64,000 nucleotides of DNA from Cellulophaga sp. Hel_I_12 (GTDB taxonomy: Bacteria > Bacteroidota > Bacteroidia > Flavobacteriales > Flavobacteriaceae), in NCBI RefSeq assembly GCF_000799565.1, contig NZ_JUHB01000001.1, positions 186,001 to 250,000 of the forward strand, written 5' to 3'. Positions 33,282 to 42,021 of the stretch are shown piece after piece. The translations under genes and the position numbers were made by a program. How positions within the stretch are numbered: the stretch's first letter is position 1; each line of letters starts with the position of its first letter. The notes below the pieces were generated by a model. That model was not told the DNA's origin. It did no database searches and saw only the letters and a program-made list of their open reading frames with translations.

Positions 33282-35011
33282 GGTGCAATGTGTGTTTTAA
33301 AGTGTTGATAATTGGTTGTGTTTAAAGAAAATAAATTTTCAGATGCTGTACTTGAAAAACCTAATTTTGGTAAAAGCTCCGCAACGATTTTGTTTTTAGG
33401 TGTTTCCAAATATTCTCCTATAATAATATTGAAGCCTTCTTTTTCTATATCAGATACAATACAATTTAGGGCATAATATTCCACTCCTCTTTTAAGAACT
33501 CTACAACTCATAATCCATGTGTCGAGGAAGAAATAACTGTTTTCCTTTTTCTCAAGAATTATTACAGAGATTAAACCGTAATCACCAAATTTATCTAGCA
33601 GTTTTATACTGTATGTTAAATAATTAGTAGAATTCATAAACGCTATAATATCATTTTCAGTATAACGTTTTGTTCTTAAATTAAATTGATTAGAACGTTG
33701 TGTAAGCTGAGCTATTCTTGGAACATCTTCTTCTTTGAAATGCGATATAGTACATTTCATGGCTAAGGATTTTAAATAATCTTCCATGTTAGTTACCGAA
33801 CTTATTAACTTTTTACGTTCAGCTTCTTGTTGATATTGAATAGTTCTATCTTTATCGAAATCTGAATAAGATGCTGTTTCAAATAAATTTAAACTAGTTA
33901 AATAGGGAACATACAACGCAGGGTCTTCTGGTAATTCAGGAATGGTGATTCCAGCAATACTTTGTCTTACGATGTCACGTTCAGCTGGATTATCATCAAT
34001 AAATACCATAGAATCAAAACCAATATTTAAAACTTCCTGTATATATCTAATATTGTCTGCTTTATTCTTCCAATTAGCTACAAATACAGAAATATCACTA
34101 AGTTTAAGAACCATTTCACTATGCTTTTCAAATGGTTCTTTTGCAATGTCCTCAGAGTTTTTTGAACAAATCGCCAAAATAATTCCACGTTCTTTTAATT
34201 CCTTAGCCCATTTTTGAAAATTAGAAAATGCCTTGCCAATACCTAATGAACCTATTTGAATGTTTTCCAAACCATCATCACCTATAATTCCACCCCAGGT
34301 GGTATTATCCAAATCAAGAATTAAACACTTTTTAAAATTACCTTTTAGAGCATCTATAAATAGCGTTATATGATGGGTTAATAGCGCATAAATATCAATG
34401 GTATAATGAAGATCTGAATTTATATAGGATGCCCAGTCTCTATAATTATGTTGGCCTTGAATATATTTGTTAATTTCAAAAATATAAACATCAGCATTTT
34501 CCTCAGCAATTTGTAAAAGGTTTGTATTTATGTTCCAGATTTGTTTGTAAAAACTATGTGGAATTTTGGAGAAAAGATTACCGTAAATTTGGTCGTCTAA
34601 TAATTCATAGGAAAAGTAAATTACTTTTGCTTTAGAATTATTGGCTCGCAACGCTAAAATTCTATTTTGTACTTGCACATTTATATCCTCATAAAATGTA
34701 CTTCTTTGCTTATGTGAATCAATAGCATAAAATTTATCTTTTAACTTTAAACTAGATTCAAAAATAATAATAACATCAGGATTAAAATGGTAGAGATTGG
34801 ATTCTGTATCCAAAATGGTTAAATCTATTTGATCATAGTCTGCCTCAAATAGTTCAGGATTAAACCCTTTAATTATCAATTGATCAATTAATGCTTTTGA
34901 AAAAAAAGTTGTAGTATGGTTTCCCATAATTGCCACCTTAACTTCTTTAGTTCCTAATTTGGCTGCTTTAACTTTTTTTTGTAATTCTCTAAAACTTACT
35001 ATGGGTTCCAT
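33278..35011 (-). CDS. FkbH-like HAD-IIIC protein (predicted glyceryl-carrier loading enzyme)
   Basis: A 577-residue protein of the usual FkbH-like length and layout: an N-terminal Rossmann/SGNH-like region (about 1-225), a HAD-IIIC core with nucleophile block CLILDLDNTTWGG (Asp233 and Asp235) and later SKNSEDIAKEPF and VFIDDNPAERD, and a C-terminal GNAT-like region (about 430-577: RSNQFNLRTKRYTEND, YGLISVIILE). Characterised FkbH proteins dephosphorylate 1,3-bisphosphoglycerate and attach the glyceryl group to a carrier protein. The overlapping carrier gene fits exactly. With the MBOAT and SGNH genes that follow, glyceryl decoration of the polysaccharide is predicted. Gellan, which carries glyceryl, is a chemical precedent. 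A hydroxylated or reduced C3 unit is an alternative. Confidence 0.85.
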   Translation of the reverse strand: MEPIVSFRELQKKVKAAKLGTKEVKVAIMGNHTTTFFSKALIDQLIIKGFNPELFEADYDQIDLTILDTESNLYHFNPDVIIIFESSLKLKDKFYAIDSHKQRSTFYEDINVQVQNRILALRANNSKAKVIYFSYELLDDQIYGNLFSKIPHSFYKQIWNINTNLLQIAEENADVYIFEINKYIQGQHNYRDWASYINSDLHYTIDIYALLTHHITLFIDALKGNFKKCLILDLDNTTWGGIIGDDGLENIQIGSLGIGKAFSNFQKWAKELKERGIILAICSKNSEDIAKEPFEKHSEMVLKLSDISVFVANWKNKADNIRYIQEVLNIGFDSMVFIDDNPAERDIVRQSIAGITIPELPEDPALYVPYLTSLNLFETASYSDFDKDRTIQYQQEAERKKLISSVTNMEDYLKSLAMKCTISHFKEEDVPRIAQLTQRSNQFNLRTKRYTENDIIAFMNSTNYLTYSIKLLDKFGDYGLISVIILEKKENSYFFLDTWIMSCRVLKRGVEYYALNCIVSDIEKEGFNIIIGEYLETPKNKIVAELLPKLGFSSTASENLFSLNTTNYQHFKTHIAP

Positions 35012-35052
35012 TTTAATGAATGTATTTTATTGCCTTAATGAAAAGTATTTTT

Positions 35053-35979
35053 TTAATTTTTATTATTATATAATATGATTGAATCACAGACAGCGGTAGT
35101 AAAAATTACACCTCCATACTTATCGATGTGATGACCGTCATATGTTTTATAAAAGAAATTATTTTGACCATCATTAAAATTAAAATATGGGCTGTTATTT
35201 TCTTTACACACTTTTTTGATGGTAGAATCAAAATTTTGAAAAAATGTATTTTCAATTTGTAAAAAATCTTTATCGATAGGAGTTCTTACTATTACCACTT
35301 GCCCATATTTATTTAATGTTTTAATTAATGCATCTAAGCTTTTTAACCTTCTTTGTGATACTTTATATTCCTTAGTAAAACGCAATAACATTTTCTTTTG
35401 TTTTTTTTTCCAATTTACAAATGCGGTTGTGTCTTTTGGAAGATTACTCTCTTCCAACCAACCATCTTTATGCGTTTGCGATTTTTGTCTAAAAATACCT
35501 TTAAAATGAAAATAGCTCAAATTCTTTGCTAAATATTCATAATTGGGGTTCATGGTAACATTCACCATATTATGAGGAAGATCATCAGCTTCCCGATATT
35601 TTCCATCTACATCTTTTTCAATATTATCTGAAAGCATCCATGGTGTTATAGAAATAATATATAGACCATTTGTGGTTGTTTGATCTAGTTTTTTAAGGAT
35701 ACTTGCAGTATACGGTGCTCCTATTGGTGCTTGAGCTATAGTAAAACTGTAGTTAAAAATAGGAAGATCATAATTCAATTCTTTCAATTTTTCATTAATT
35801 ATTCTGGGTTGAATCCCTTGCATACTTCTAGAACCACCTATAATCATGGATTTAGCTTTAGGGGTAGTGAATTTTACATAAAAGTAGTCAGCGTAACCAC
35901 CAAAACATATAAGGATTACACTTACTAGTGTAAAACAGATCAAAATATAAAGTAAAGATTTTAATAAGAATTTTTTCAT
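35053..35979 (-). CDS. SGNH/DltD-like partner of MBOAT module 5
   Basis: A 308-residue protein with one N-terminal membrane helix (about 5-27, LLKSLLYILICFTLVSVILI) and an external domain. The nucleophile block MIIGGSRSMQGIQP is of the DltD-like G-x-S-R form, close to the module 2 partner (IIGLSRANNGLSP). VVIVRTPIDK is shared with that partner. The distal dyad is TYDGHHIDKYGG (Asp-x-x-His). It begins 6 bases after the MBOAT stop and 41 bases before the FkbH-like gene, within the long operon. It should complete acyl transfer from module 5. Confidence 0.75.
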   Translation of the reverse strand: MKKFLLKSLLYILICFTLVSVILICFGGYADYFYVKFTTPKAKSMIIGGSRSMQGIQPRIINEKLKELNYDLPIFNYSFTIAQAPIGAPYTASILKKLDQTTTNGLYIISITPWMLSDNIEKDVDGKYREADDLPHNMVNVTMNPNYEYLAKNLSYFHFKGIFRQKSQTHKDGWLEESNLPKDTTAFVNWKKKQKKMLLRFTKEYKVSQRRLKSLDALIKTLNKYGQVVIVRTPIDKDFLQIENTFFQNFDSTIKKVCKENNSPYFNFNDGQNNFFYKTYDGHHIDKYGGVIFTTAVCDSIILYNNKN

Positions 35980-35985
35980 TAGGTC

Positions 35986-37437
35986 TTAAAATTGAAAATA
36001 TATAAATGGAGAAGAGGAAGCACCAAAAAATAGGATTGAAATAAATATGGACAAATAGATGCCTCCCCTAATTATGGGCTGTTTAATGTGCGTTAAATAT
36101 AACCCATGCTCATGTTCTCTTTGTAGCCATTCAAACCATATTAATATTGGTATTAATAGTAAAACTATAATATTAGGTTTCGCAATATTGAATAAATTTC
36201 CATTTAAAATTCCGAAATAAATAGTCTTTAAAAAACGTATTGCATGATTTAAATTTTCTGCCCTAAAAAAGATATAAGTAAAACAGACCAAAATAAAAGT
36301 AATTACCATTTTATGTAGATCTTTCAAAGTACTCGTATTCTTTTTTATTCCTTTATTTGTCGAAATAGCTGTAAATCTTTTTTTTGAAAAAATTATTGGA
36401 ATGTAAAATAAACCATGTAGTCCTCCCCATACAATATAGTTCCAACCAGCACCATGCCATAGCCCAGATAATAAAAATGTAACAAAAACTGCAGCAAAAA
36501 CCCCTCTTTTTTTATAATCTCTAAAATTGATGGCTAAAGGAGTGAAAACATAATCATTTAACCAACTGGATAAAGAGATATGCCATCTTTTCCAAAAGTC
36601 TGAAATATTTGTTGCAAAATATGGGTAATTAAAATTACGCTTAAATTCAAAACCAAATAATTTAGCTGTCCCAATGGCAATATCGGTATAGCCACTAAAA
36701 TCTGCGTAGATTTGGAATGCAAAAATAATAACACCTAGTATTAAAGTACCACTAGATTGAATACTGTAATTTTGAAAAACATCATTTACAAATGGAGCAC
36801 AATTATCAGCAATAACAATTTTTTTAAAGAGGCCCCATAACATTTGACGAGAACCATCTACGGCCATGGCGTAATTAAATTTTCTTTTACTAAAAAATTG
36901 GGGCAGTAAATTTGATGCTCTCTCTATGGGTCCAGCAACCAGTTGAGGGAAAAATGAAACAAACGTGGCAAATGCAACAAAATCTTTTGTGGGCTCTAAA
37001 TTACGTTTACTTATATCTAAAGAATAAGACATGGTTTGAAAGGTATAAAAAGAAATTCCTACAGGTAAAATTATTTGTAAAGAATAATAATCCATCTTAT
37101 ACCCGAAAGTATTAAATGCATCAACCCATGAATCTATAAAAAAATTGAAATATTTAAAGAAGCCTAACAAACCAAGATTAAAGCTCATAGAAAACCATAA
37201 CCACCATTTTCTTTTTTTTATATGCTCCGTTTCGTGAATTTTAATTCCAATAAAAAAATCGACCAGTGTACTTAATGCAATCAAAGAAAGAAACCGATAA
37301 TCCCACCATGCATAGAATACATAACTAGCAATTAAAAGCAGAAGATTTTGGATTTTTAAATTTTTATTTAAAACGAACCAATAAAGTAAAAAAACTATGG
37401 GTAGAAATATTAGAAAATCTATTGAGTTAAAAAGCAT
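35986..37437 (-). CDS. MBOAT O-acyltransferase, AlgI/DltB type (module 5, next to a CapK-like ligase)
   Basis: A 483-residue polytopic protein: MLFNSIDFLIFLP, LPVGISFYTFQTMSYS, FVSFFPQLVAGPIERASNLLPQ, FWKRWHISLSSWLNDYVFTPL (Asn-Asp in place of Arg-Asp, and no PLGG), WHGAGWNYIVWG with His328 (the usual HGANW reads HGAGW), and a C-terminal FIYFQF. These substitutions in otherwise invariant blocks suggest a changed donor or acceptor. It starts 4 bases after the CapK/PaaK-like ligase gene, which might supply its acyl group. Confidence 0.9.
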   Translation of the reverse strand: MLFNSIDFLIFLPIVFLLYWFVLNKNLKIQNLLLLIASYVFYAWWDYRFLSLIALSTLVDFFIGIKIHETEHIKKRKWWLWFSMSFNLGLLGFFKYFNFFIDSWVDAFNTFGYKMDYYSLQIILPVGISFYTFQTMSYSLDISKRNLEPTKDFVAFATFVSFFPQLVAGPIERASNLLPQFFSKRKFNYAMAVDGSRQMLWGLFKKIVIADNCAPFVNDVFQNYSIQSSGTLILGVIIFAFQIYADFSGYTDIAIGTAKLFGFEFKRNFNYPYFATNISDFWKRWHISLSSWLNDYVFTPLAINFRDYKKRGVFAAVFVTFLLSGLWHGAGWNYIVWGGLHGLFYIPIIFSKKRFTAISTNKGIKKNTSTLKDLHKMVITFILVCFTYIFFRAENLNHAIRFLKTIYFGILNGNLFNIAKPNIIVLLLIPILIWFEWLQREHEHGLYLTHIKQPIIRGGIYLSIFISILFFGASSSPFIYFQF

Positions 37438-37440
37438 ACA

Positions 37441-38823
37441 CTAATTTATTTTTAAAGAATTTTTTACCAATCTAAACTTCCCACTCTTTTCAACAGGAAT
37501 TTCTTTGACATATAACAATTCAATGTTAATTTTAGTACCTACACGATCTCTTAAATTATTTTTAAAAATAATTTCATTAGCACCATTATCATAAATTTGG
37601 TCGTCTTTAACGATGCGTACCACCAATTTGTCTAATTTATTTTGTTCAATTTGAAATTTCATGATACCATGGACCCCTTTTAAGCAATTGGATATATTGC
37701 CTAAATTAATTTTACCTACTTCTTCGGAATAAATGTAGTCCGAAATACGACCTAAAATTTGTTGCACTAGGGGGTTATTGTTGCCACAGGTGCAGCTTTC
37801 CTCACTTAATTCAATTTCATCGCCAATATCGTACCGAATTAATGGGGTACCATGTGTATTAAAGGCAGTTACTACCAAACGTCCGTTTTCAGTAGGTAAA
37901 TTGTTTTCATCCAAAACTTCAAAAACACCACTTTGCAATTCTAGATGTAATTTTTTGTTTTTACATTCTAGAATAAATGGAGCCCCTTCTGAGGAAGCAT
38001 ATTGGTTGTAGAGGTTTGTTTTAAAGTAACTTTCAAGCACCTGCCGAATATCCTCTGTAATGGTTTCTGCGGTAGGGAAAATTGCTTTAATGGTATTGGT
38101 CGGGAAATCAATGCCGTTGGCTATCCCATACTTCGCAATTTCATACATGGTGGATGGAAACCCTACCATATATTTGGGTTGGTAGTGTATAAGATCTTTT
38201 AAGTAGTATGCAAGATACTTGTTATGCATATGAAACGTAGAGTAGTAACGTACCTTATTCCAGTAATCTGTTTTCCAAAAGCGATTTTTTTTAAGGTCGC
38301 TAGCGGTCAATAAATTTTTACCGCTAAACCATGCCGTTTTCTTACCTAATGTATAGCCAAAATTGTTTCTGAAATTATCAAGAATCGCAAAACGCTCTTG
38401 CACATCTTCTTTTGTATAGATTACCTCTAATGATTTACCGGTGGTTCCTCCTGTTTTTGAAATCATGCCATCTTCTTTTTTAATGGTATAGATTTCGTTT
38501 AAATTTTGTCGTAATATTTCTTTATTAATAATTGGTAATTTTGCTATGGTACTAAGTTGTTCAACATTTTTAATGGGTTTAAAAACCCTATGGTAATAGG
38601 GTGAATGTGCCATGGCATATTGGATAAATTCAGCATATTTTTGTTGTTGAATTTGCTGTAATTGCAACAGGGATAATTTGTTGTTTTTTTTGTATGCTTT
38701 GCGAAAAGCCCAATAGTTGTGCCCGTATCTTTTTTTGTACTCTATAAGGTTAAACAAGCTTACCAACGTGTTTTGAATCAGGTTTGGCGATTTGGCATAT
38801 ATTTTTTCTTGAAATTTCCCCAT
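37441..38823 (-). CDS. CapK/PaaK-like adenylate-forming ligase
   Basis: A 460-residue member of the phenylacetate-CoA ligase-like (CapK) branch of adenylate-forming enzymes, often found in capsule loci with no defined reaction. Motifs: the AMP-binding loop SKTGGTTGKSLEV (about 122-134), YASSEGAPF, RYDIGDEIEL and a Cys-rich ESCTCGN segment that may bind a metal, then LGRISDYI and a C-terminal subdomain ending SGKFRLVKN with the candidate catalytic Lys. It is spaced 3 to 4 bases from the genes on both sides, a glycosyltransferase upstream and MBOAT module 5 downstream. It could activate an acid for module 5 (inference); a ligase joining a substituent to a uronic acid is another possibility. Confidence 0.8.
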   Translation of the reverse strand: MGKFQEKIYAKSPNLIQNTLVSLFNLIEYKKRYGHNYWAFRKAYKKNNKLSLLQLQQIQQQKYAEFIQYAMAHSPYYHRVFKPIKNVEQLSTIAKLPIINKEILRQNLNEIYTIKKEDGMISKTGGTTGKSLEVIYTKEDVQERFAILDNFRNNFGYTLGKKTAWFSGKNLLTASDLKKNRFWKTDYWNKVRYYSTFHMHNKYLAYYLKDLIHYQPKYMVGFPSTMYEIAKYGIANGIDFPTNTIKAIFPTAETITEDIRQVLESYFKTNLYNQYASSEGAPFILECKNKKLHLELQSGVFEVLDENNLPTENGRLVVTAFNTHGTPLIRYDIGDEIELSEESCTCGNNNPLVQQILGRISDYIYSEEVGKINLGNISNCLKGVHGIMKFQIEQNKLDKLVVRIVKDDQIYDNGANEIIFKNNLRDRVGTKINIELLYVKEIPVEKSGKFRLVKNSLKIN

Positions 38824-38825
38824 GA

Positions 38826-39968
38826 CTATGAATTGATTTGATTCAGGTAAAATTTTTGAATTTCTTTGGTATTGGATATGATGTCATAATTTCCCGCTAC
38901 GATGGCTTCAAAATTGTTTTTTTTAATATTTTTTCCTAGGGCTATTATTTTATTGGCCCATACCTCAGGAGCTTCAGCAATGGAGGCAAATTGAATATCT
39001 GGGGTCAGTTGTACCTCCTTAGTAATGGTATCTGAGGCTATAATTTGCAAGCCTGCTGCTTGGGCTTCGATAAGGGTTACCGGAAGCCCTTCATAGAAGG
39101 AAGGGAAAACAAAGACATCTAGCATTTGTACTATATTGGGTATATCGGTACGCAAGCCTAAAAAATGTACACGATCGCTAATACCTAATTTTTTGGCTTC
39201 TTCTTTAATTTTTGATTGTAAGGGCCCATCACCAATTAATGCGAGTACGTATGGTTCGTTTTTTTTATTAAGTTCTGCAAAAATTTTTAATAAATATTCA
39301 TGGTTTTTTTGATGTGTAAAGCGTCCTATATGCCCCAAAACAATTTTGTTTTCTAATTGAAACTCTTTTCTTAGGCTTTGGGCTTTTTGTTCATCATAAA
39401 TAAAGCTACGAGCATCAATGGCATTGTTCATGACATAGAAAGCTGTAGTATCACTAAAGAGCCATTGACCAGCCTTTTCACCACACGAAAAATAATGCGT
39501 GGCATACCTGTGTATTTTCTTTTTTACAAGCAGCTTAATTCCTTTTTTTATGGCTTCAAGGAGATTGCCAACACTTTTAAAGGTATTGCTAAGACTAACA
39601 GGATCCATGGCTATATGCGCATGCGCAATCCGGGTTGCAATTTTAAATTCTTCGGCTATTTTTAAGGGAAAACTACTAAAGGTGTTTAAATGGGAATGGA
39701 TAATGCGATATTCAGCATGTTCTTTAAAAAAGGTACGCAGTTCAGCATAGTAGCTCTTAGGGAATAATGGGTTAATGGGGTGTAATCGGTAAATTTTACC
39801 GCCCAAGCGCTCAATTTCTTCTTCAAAGGCAGCCTTTTCGGCCCTATGTACTAAAAAATCGAACTGAACTTTTGTACGGTCTAGTTGTCGATAATAGTTC
39901 ATAATCATAGATTCTGCCCCGCCCCGCCCCATCGTGGTAAATACTTGTAAAACTCTAACTACTGCCAT
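38826..39968 (-). CDS. Family 4 glycosyltransferase
   Basis: A 380-residue GT-B enzyme. N-terminal motifs are RVLQVFTTMGRGGAESMIM and IIHSHLNTFSSFPLKIA. The C-terminal donor domain begins VLGHIGRFTHQKNHEYLL (about 213) and has VFVFPSFYEGLPVTLIEAQAAGL with the E-x7-E donor motif. The GGAE acceptor loop resembles EpsF/EpsD-type enzymes of exopolysaccharide loci. Cytoplasmic and peripheral to the membrane, it adds one sugar of the repeat unit. It is in the middle of the 17-gene operon, 2 bases from each neighbour. Confidence 0.88.
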   Translation of the reverse strand: MAVVRVLQVFTTMGRGGAESMIMNYYRQLDRTKVQFDFLVHRAEKAAFEEEIERLGGKIYRLHPINPLFPKSYYAELRTFFKEHAEYRIIHSHLNTFSSFPLKIAEEFKIATRIAHAHIAMDPVSLSNTFKSVGNLLEAIKKGIKLLVKKKIHRYATHYFSCGEKAGQWLFSDTTAFYVMNNAIDARSFIYDEQKAQSLRKEFQLENKIVLGHIGRFTHQKNHEYLLKIFAELNKKNEPYVLALIGDGPLQSKIKEEAKKLGISDRVHFLGLRTDIPNIVQMLDVFVFPSFYEGLPVTLIEAQAAGLQIIASDTITKEVQLTPDIQFASIAEAPEVWANKIIALGKNIKKNNFEAIVAGNYDIISNTKEIQKFYLNQINS

Positions 39969-39970
39969 CC

Positions 39971-40861
39971 TTAAAAATCGTTTTTAGTTTTGTACTTGAT
40001 ATAAAAATGCAAGAGCACTCCAAAAGGCAGGGCGAGTAGTGTGGTTAATTTTTTAGGCGACTCTTTTAAAAAATTTCCATTTTTTATAAATAGCGAGCTT
40101 GAAACATAATGAATGGCATTTTTAAATTTATCTGTAAAGCTTTCTGCCAATTCCATCCTGCTTTTTCTTGAAAACGCAAAGCCTTGCGGGTGCCTTCGGT
40201 ATTGCTTGAGCATGTTTCTACTAGAACCATCGTTTAAATATTCTACGATACAAAATACCTCATTGACGGGAAAAAGTTGATACTCTTGGTCAATCAGTTG
40301 GTACAAATAGCCTAGTGGCACAAAACGTTCGCCTTCAAAAATAGGATAGGGGGGGTATTGTTGTACAACCGCTGTTTTGTAGACCAATTTTTTATCACCC
40401 AAAACACCATGTTTATTATACAGGTCATATAAAGTGGTCTCTGTGATCGTTTCGGGAATTTTAGTGCCTATTACATTTCCATTTTTAGTGGCATCTAAGC
40501 CTACCAAACCGGAAAATTTGGGATTATCTTTAATGCTAGGGTAGTGTCTAAGTATTTTTTCTATGGCATCATCGGGCATAAAATCATCACTATCAATACA
40601 TACATTTAGGGGGGTTTTTATTAATCGGTAGGCAGCATTGTGCCCCCCGTGCATGCCTAAATTCTCTTGGTAATGGTATTGCAGGGCTATTTTATTTTCC
40701 GCTTCCCAGCCAGCCACTAGTTCTTTGGTGGTATCCGTAGAACCATCATCGATAATCAACCATAGAAAATTTTGGTTGCTTTGGCGAATGAGGCTTTGGT
40801 ACACTTGATCTAAACAAAAGGCCCTATTGTAGGTCGGTGTAAATACGGTGATGGTTTTCAT
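39971..40861 (-). CDS. Family 2 glycosyltransferase
   Basis: A 296-residue inverting GT-A enzyme. ITVFTPTYNRAFCLDQVYQSL opens the nucleotide-binding fold, followed by LIIDDGSTD (about 36-44) and the metal-binding CIDSDDFMPDDAI (about 88-100). A later EGERFVPLGY region carries the probable catalytic acidic residue. A weakly hydrophobic C-terminal stretch (LTTLLALPFGVLLHFY) may bind the membrane. It is one of at least five transferases available for the repeat unit; donor and linkage cannot be told. Confidence 0.88.
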   Translation of the reverse strand: MKTITVFTPTYNRAFCLDQVYQSLIRQSNQNFLWLIIDDGSTDTTKELVAGWEAENKIALQYHYQENLGMHGGHNAAYRLIKTPLNVCIDSDDFMPDDAIEKILRHYPSIKDNPKFSGLVGLDATKNGNVIGTKIPETITETTLYDLYNKHGVLGDKKLVYKTAVVQQYPPYPIFEGERFVPLGYLYQLIDQEYQLFPVNEVFCIVEYLNDGSSRNMLKQYRRHPQGFAFSRKSRMELAESFTDKFKNAIHYVSSSLFIKNGNFLKESPKKLTTLLALPFGVLLHFYIKYKTKNDF

Positions 40862-40867
40862 TTATTC

Positions 40868-41965
40868 TTATTTATAGAAATAGTACATAAAATAGGTAAA
40901 GCCAAAATAGGCGAGCATGACTTTCCCAATCATTAAATGTTGGTTTTTAAAAAACTGCTGTTTTAATAAAGGGTAAATTATGATGATGGCCATCATAAAC
41001 CAGGATAAATAGGCAAAACGGTTCGAGTAATTGGCGCGTATGACCAAAACCCAAAACCCATTACAAATTAAATAGGTGTTGAGCAATTTAAAATACAGCG
41101 GATCGTTAAATTTCTTTTTAATCACAAAGTAATAACCGGCAAATACCGCGAAACTGCTATAAAATAAAAAATCCCAACGAAATCCAGTTCCAGAAAAAGT
41201 ACCCTCTGCCGCTTCACTTGTTAAGTACCCCGCCAAGCGATCATCGCCCCCAAATCCGAGACTCGCAAACAAGGCAATCCACACACTACCCAATATCAAG
41301 GATAATGGTATACAAGCAAGCCAGCCTTTAAAGAAGACTTTCGGGTTGTTATAAAAATAAGTACTGAGAAAGGCTAGAACCGGTAAAAATAGTGTTTTAT
41401 GAAAGCTTATGGCAAAAAAGAAAAACAAGGCCATTAGTACTTTTTTCCGATGGTAACTTACGCCCCATAAAAAAAGTGAACCTGCGGCACCATTACGAAC
41501 CCCATTTACCCCGTAAGTCCAAAAAGAAAGAGAAACAATAAACATAATAAACGCATAATACCAATATTCCCTAAAAAATTCTTTTGAAATTTTATACAAA
41601 GGAAAAATATAAAAAAAAGCACAAAGCGTAAAAAAAACGTTAATGGGTACTAACTGTGCGGAGGCTTGCATTAACAAATGCCAACCATAATCGCCCACAT
41701 TTTCGCTAATGGGTGCACCTTTTTCATAAGCCAAATACCCCCGATAATAATTAATAGTATCACCGAAAGTAGCCGATGGAGGTCTTTGCCCAATATATAA
41801 AATCGAAATAAATAATAGAAAGTAACCTGAGATATTTATAAACGCTAAATTTTTGGTGCTGTCCATTTGGAGAATACTGGTGTGTAATAAGGTAAACAAT
41901 ACCCAAAAACAACATAGATTTATATATAGCGGATAGTACCAGTCTAAAGGAACAAGTGTATTCAT
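40868..41965 (-). CDS. wzy: EpsG-family polysaccharide polymerase (Wzy-like)
   Basis: A 365-residue integral membrane protein with about 9-10 hydrophobic segments, thought to join lipid-linked repeat units on the periplasmic side. Family marks are FGDTINYYRGYLAY (the D-x-x-x-Y region near residue 70), YGVNGVRNGAAGSLFLWGV (Arg in a loop typical of EpsG) and ISFHKTLFLPVL. It is the only polymerase candidate in the locus and fits the flippase seven genes upstream. Wzy proteins vary greatly in sequence, so the assignment rests on topology, the EpsG-like motifs and the context. Confidence 0.8.
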   Translation of the reverse strand: MNTLVPLDWYYPLYINLCCFWVLFTLLHTSILQMDSTKNLAFINISGYFLLFISILYIGQRPPSATFGDTINYYRGYLAYEKGAPISENVGDYGWHLLMQASAQLVPINVFFTLCAFFYIFPLYKISKEFFREYWYYAFIMFIVSLSFWTYGVNGVRNGAAGSLFLWGVSYHRKKVLMALFFFFAISFHKTLFLPVLAFLSTYFYNNPKVFFKGWLACIPLSLILGSVWIALFASLGFGGDDRLAGYLTSEAAEGTFSGTGFRWDFLFYSSFAVFAGYYFVIKKKFNDPLYFKLLNTYLICNGFWVLVIRANYSNRFAYLSWFMMAIIIIYPLLKQQFFKNQHLMIGKVMLAYFGFTYFMYYFYK

Positions 41966-42021
41966 AGGCTATTTATGCTGAAGCTATTATAAAAATGATT
42001 TTTAAAATTACATCTAATCTA

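Noticed and set aside
33278..35011. FkbH-like gene as part of a polyketide (tetronate or methoxymalonyl) cluster
   Set aside because: No ketosynthase, acyltransferase-domain or FabH-like gene is in the window; the immediate partners are MBOAT and SGNH genes.
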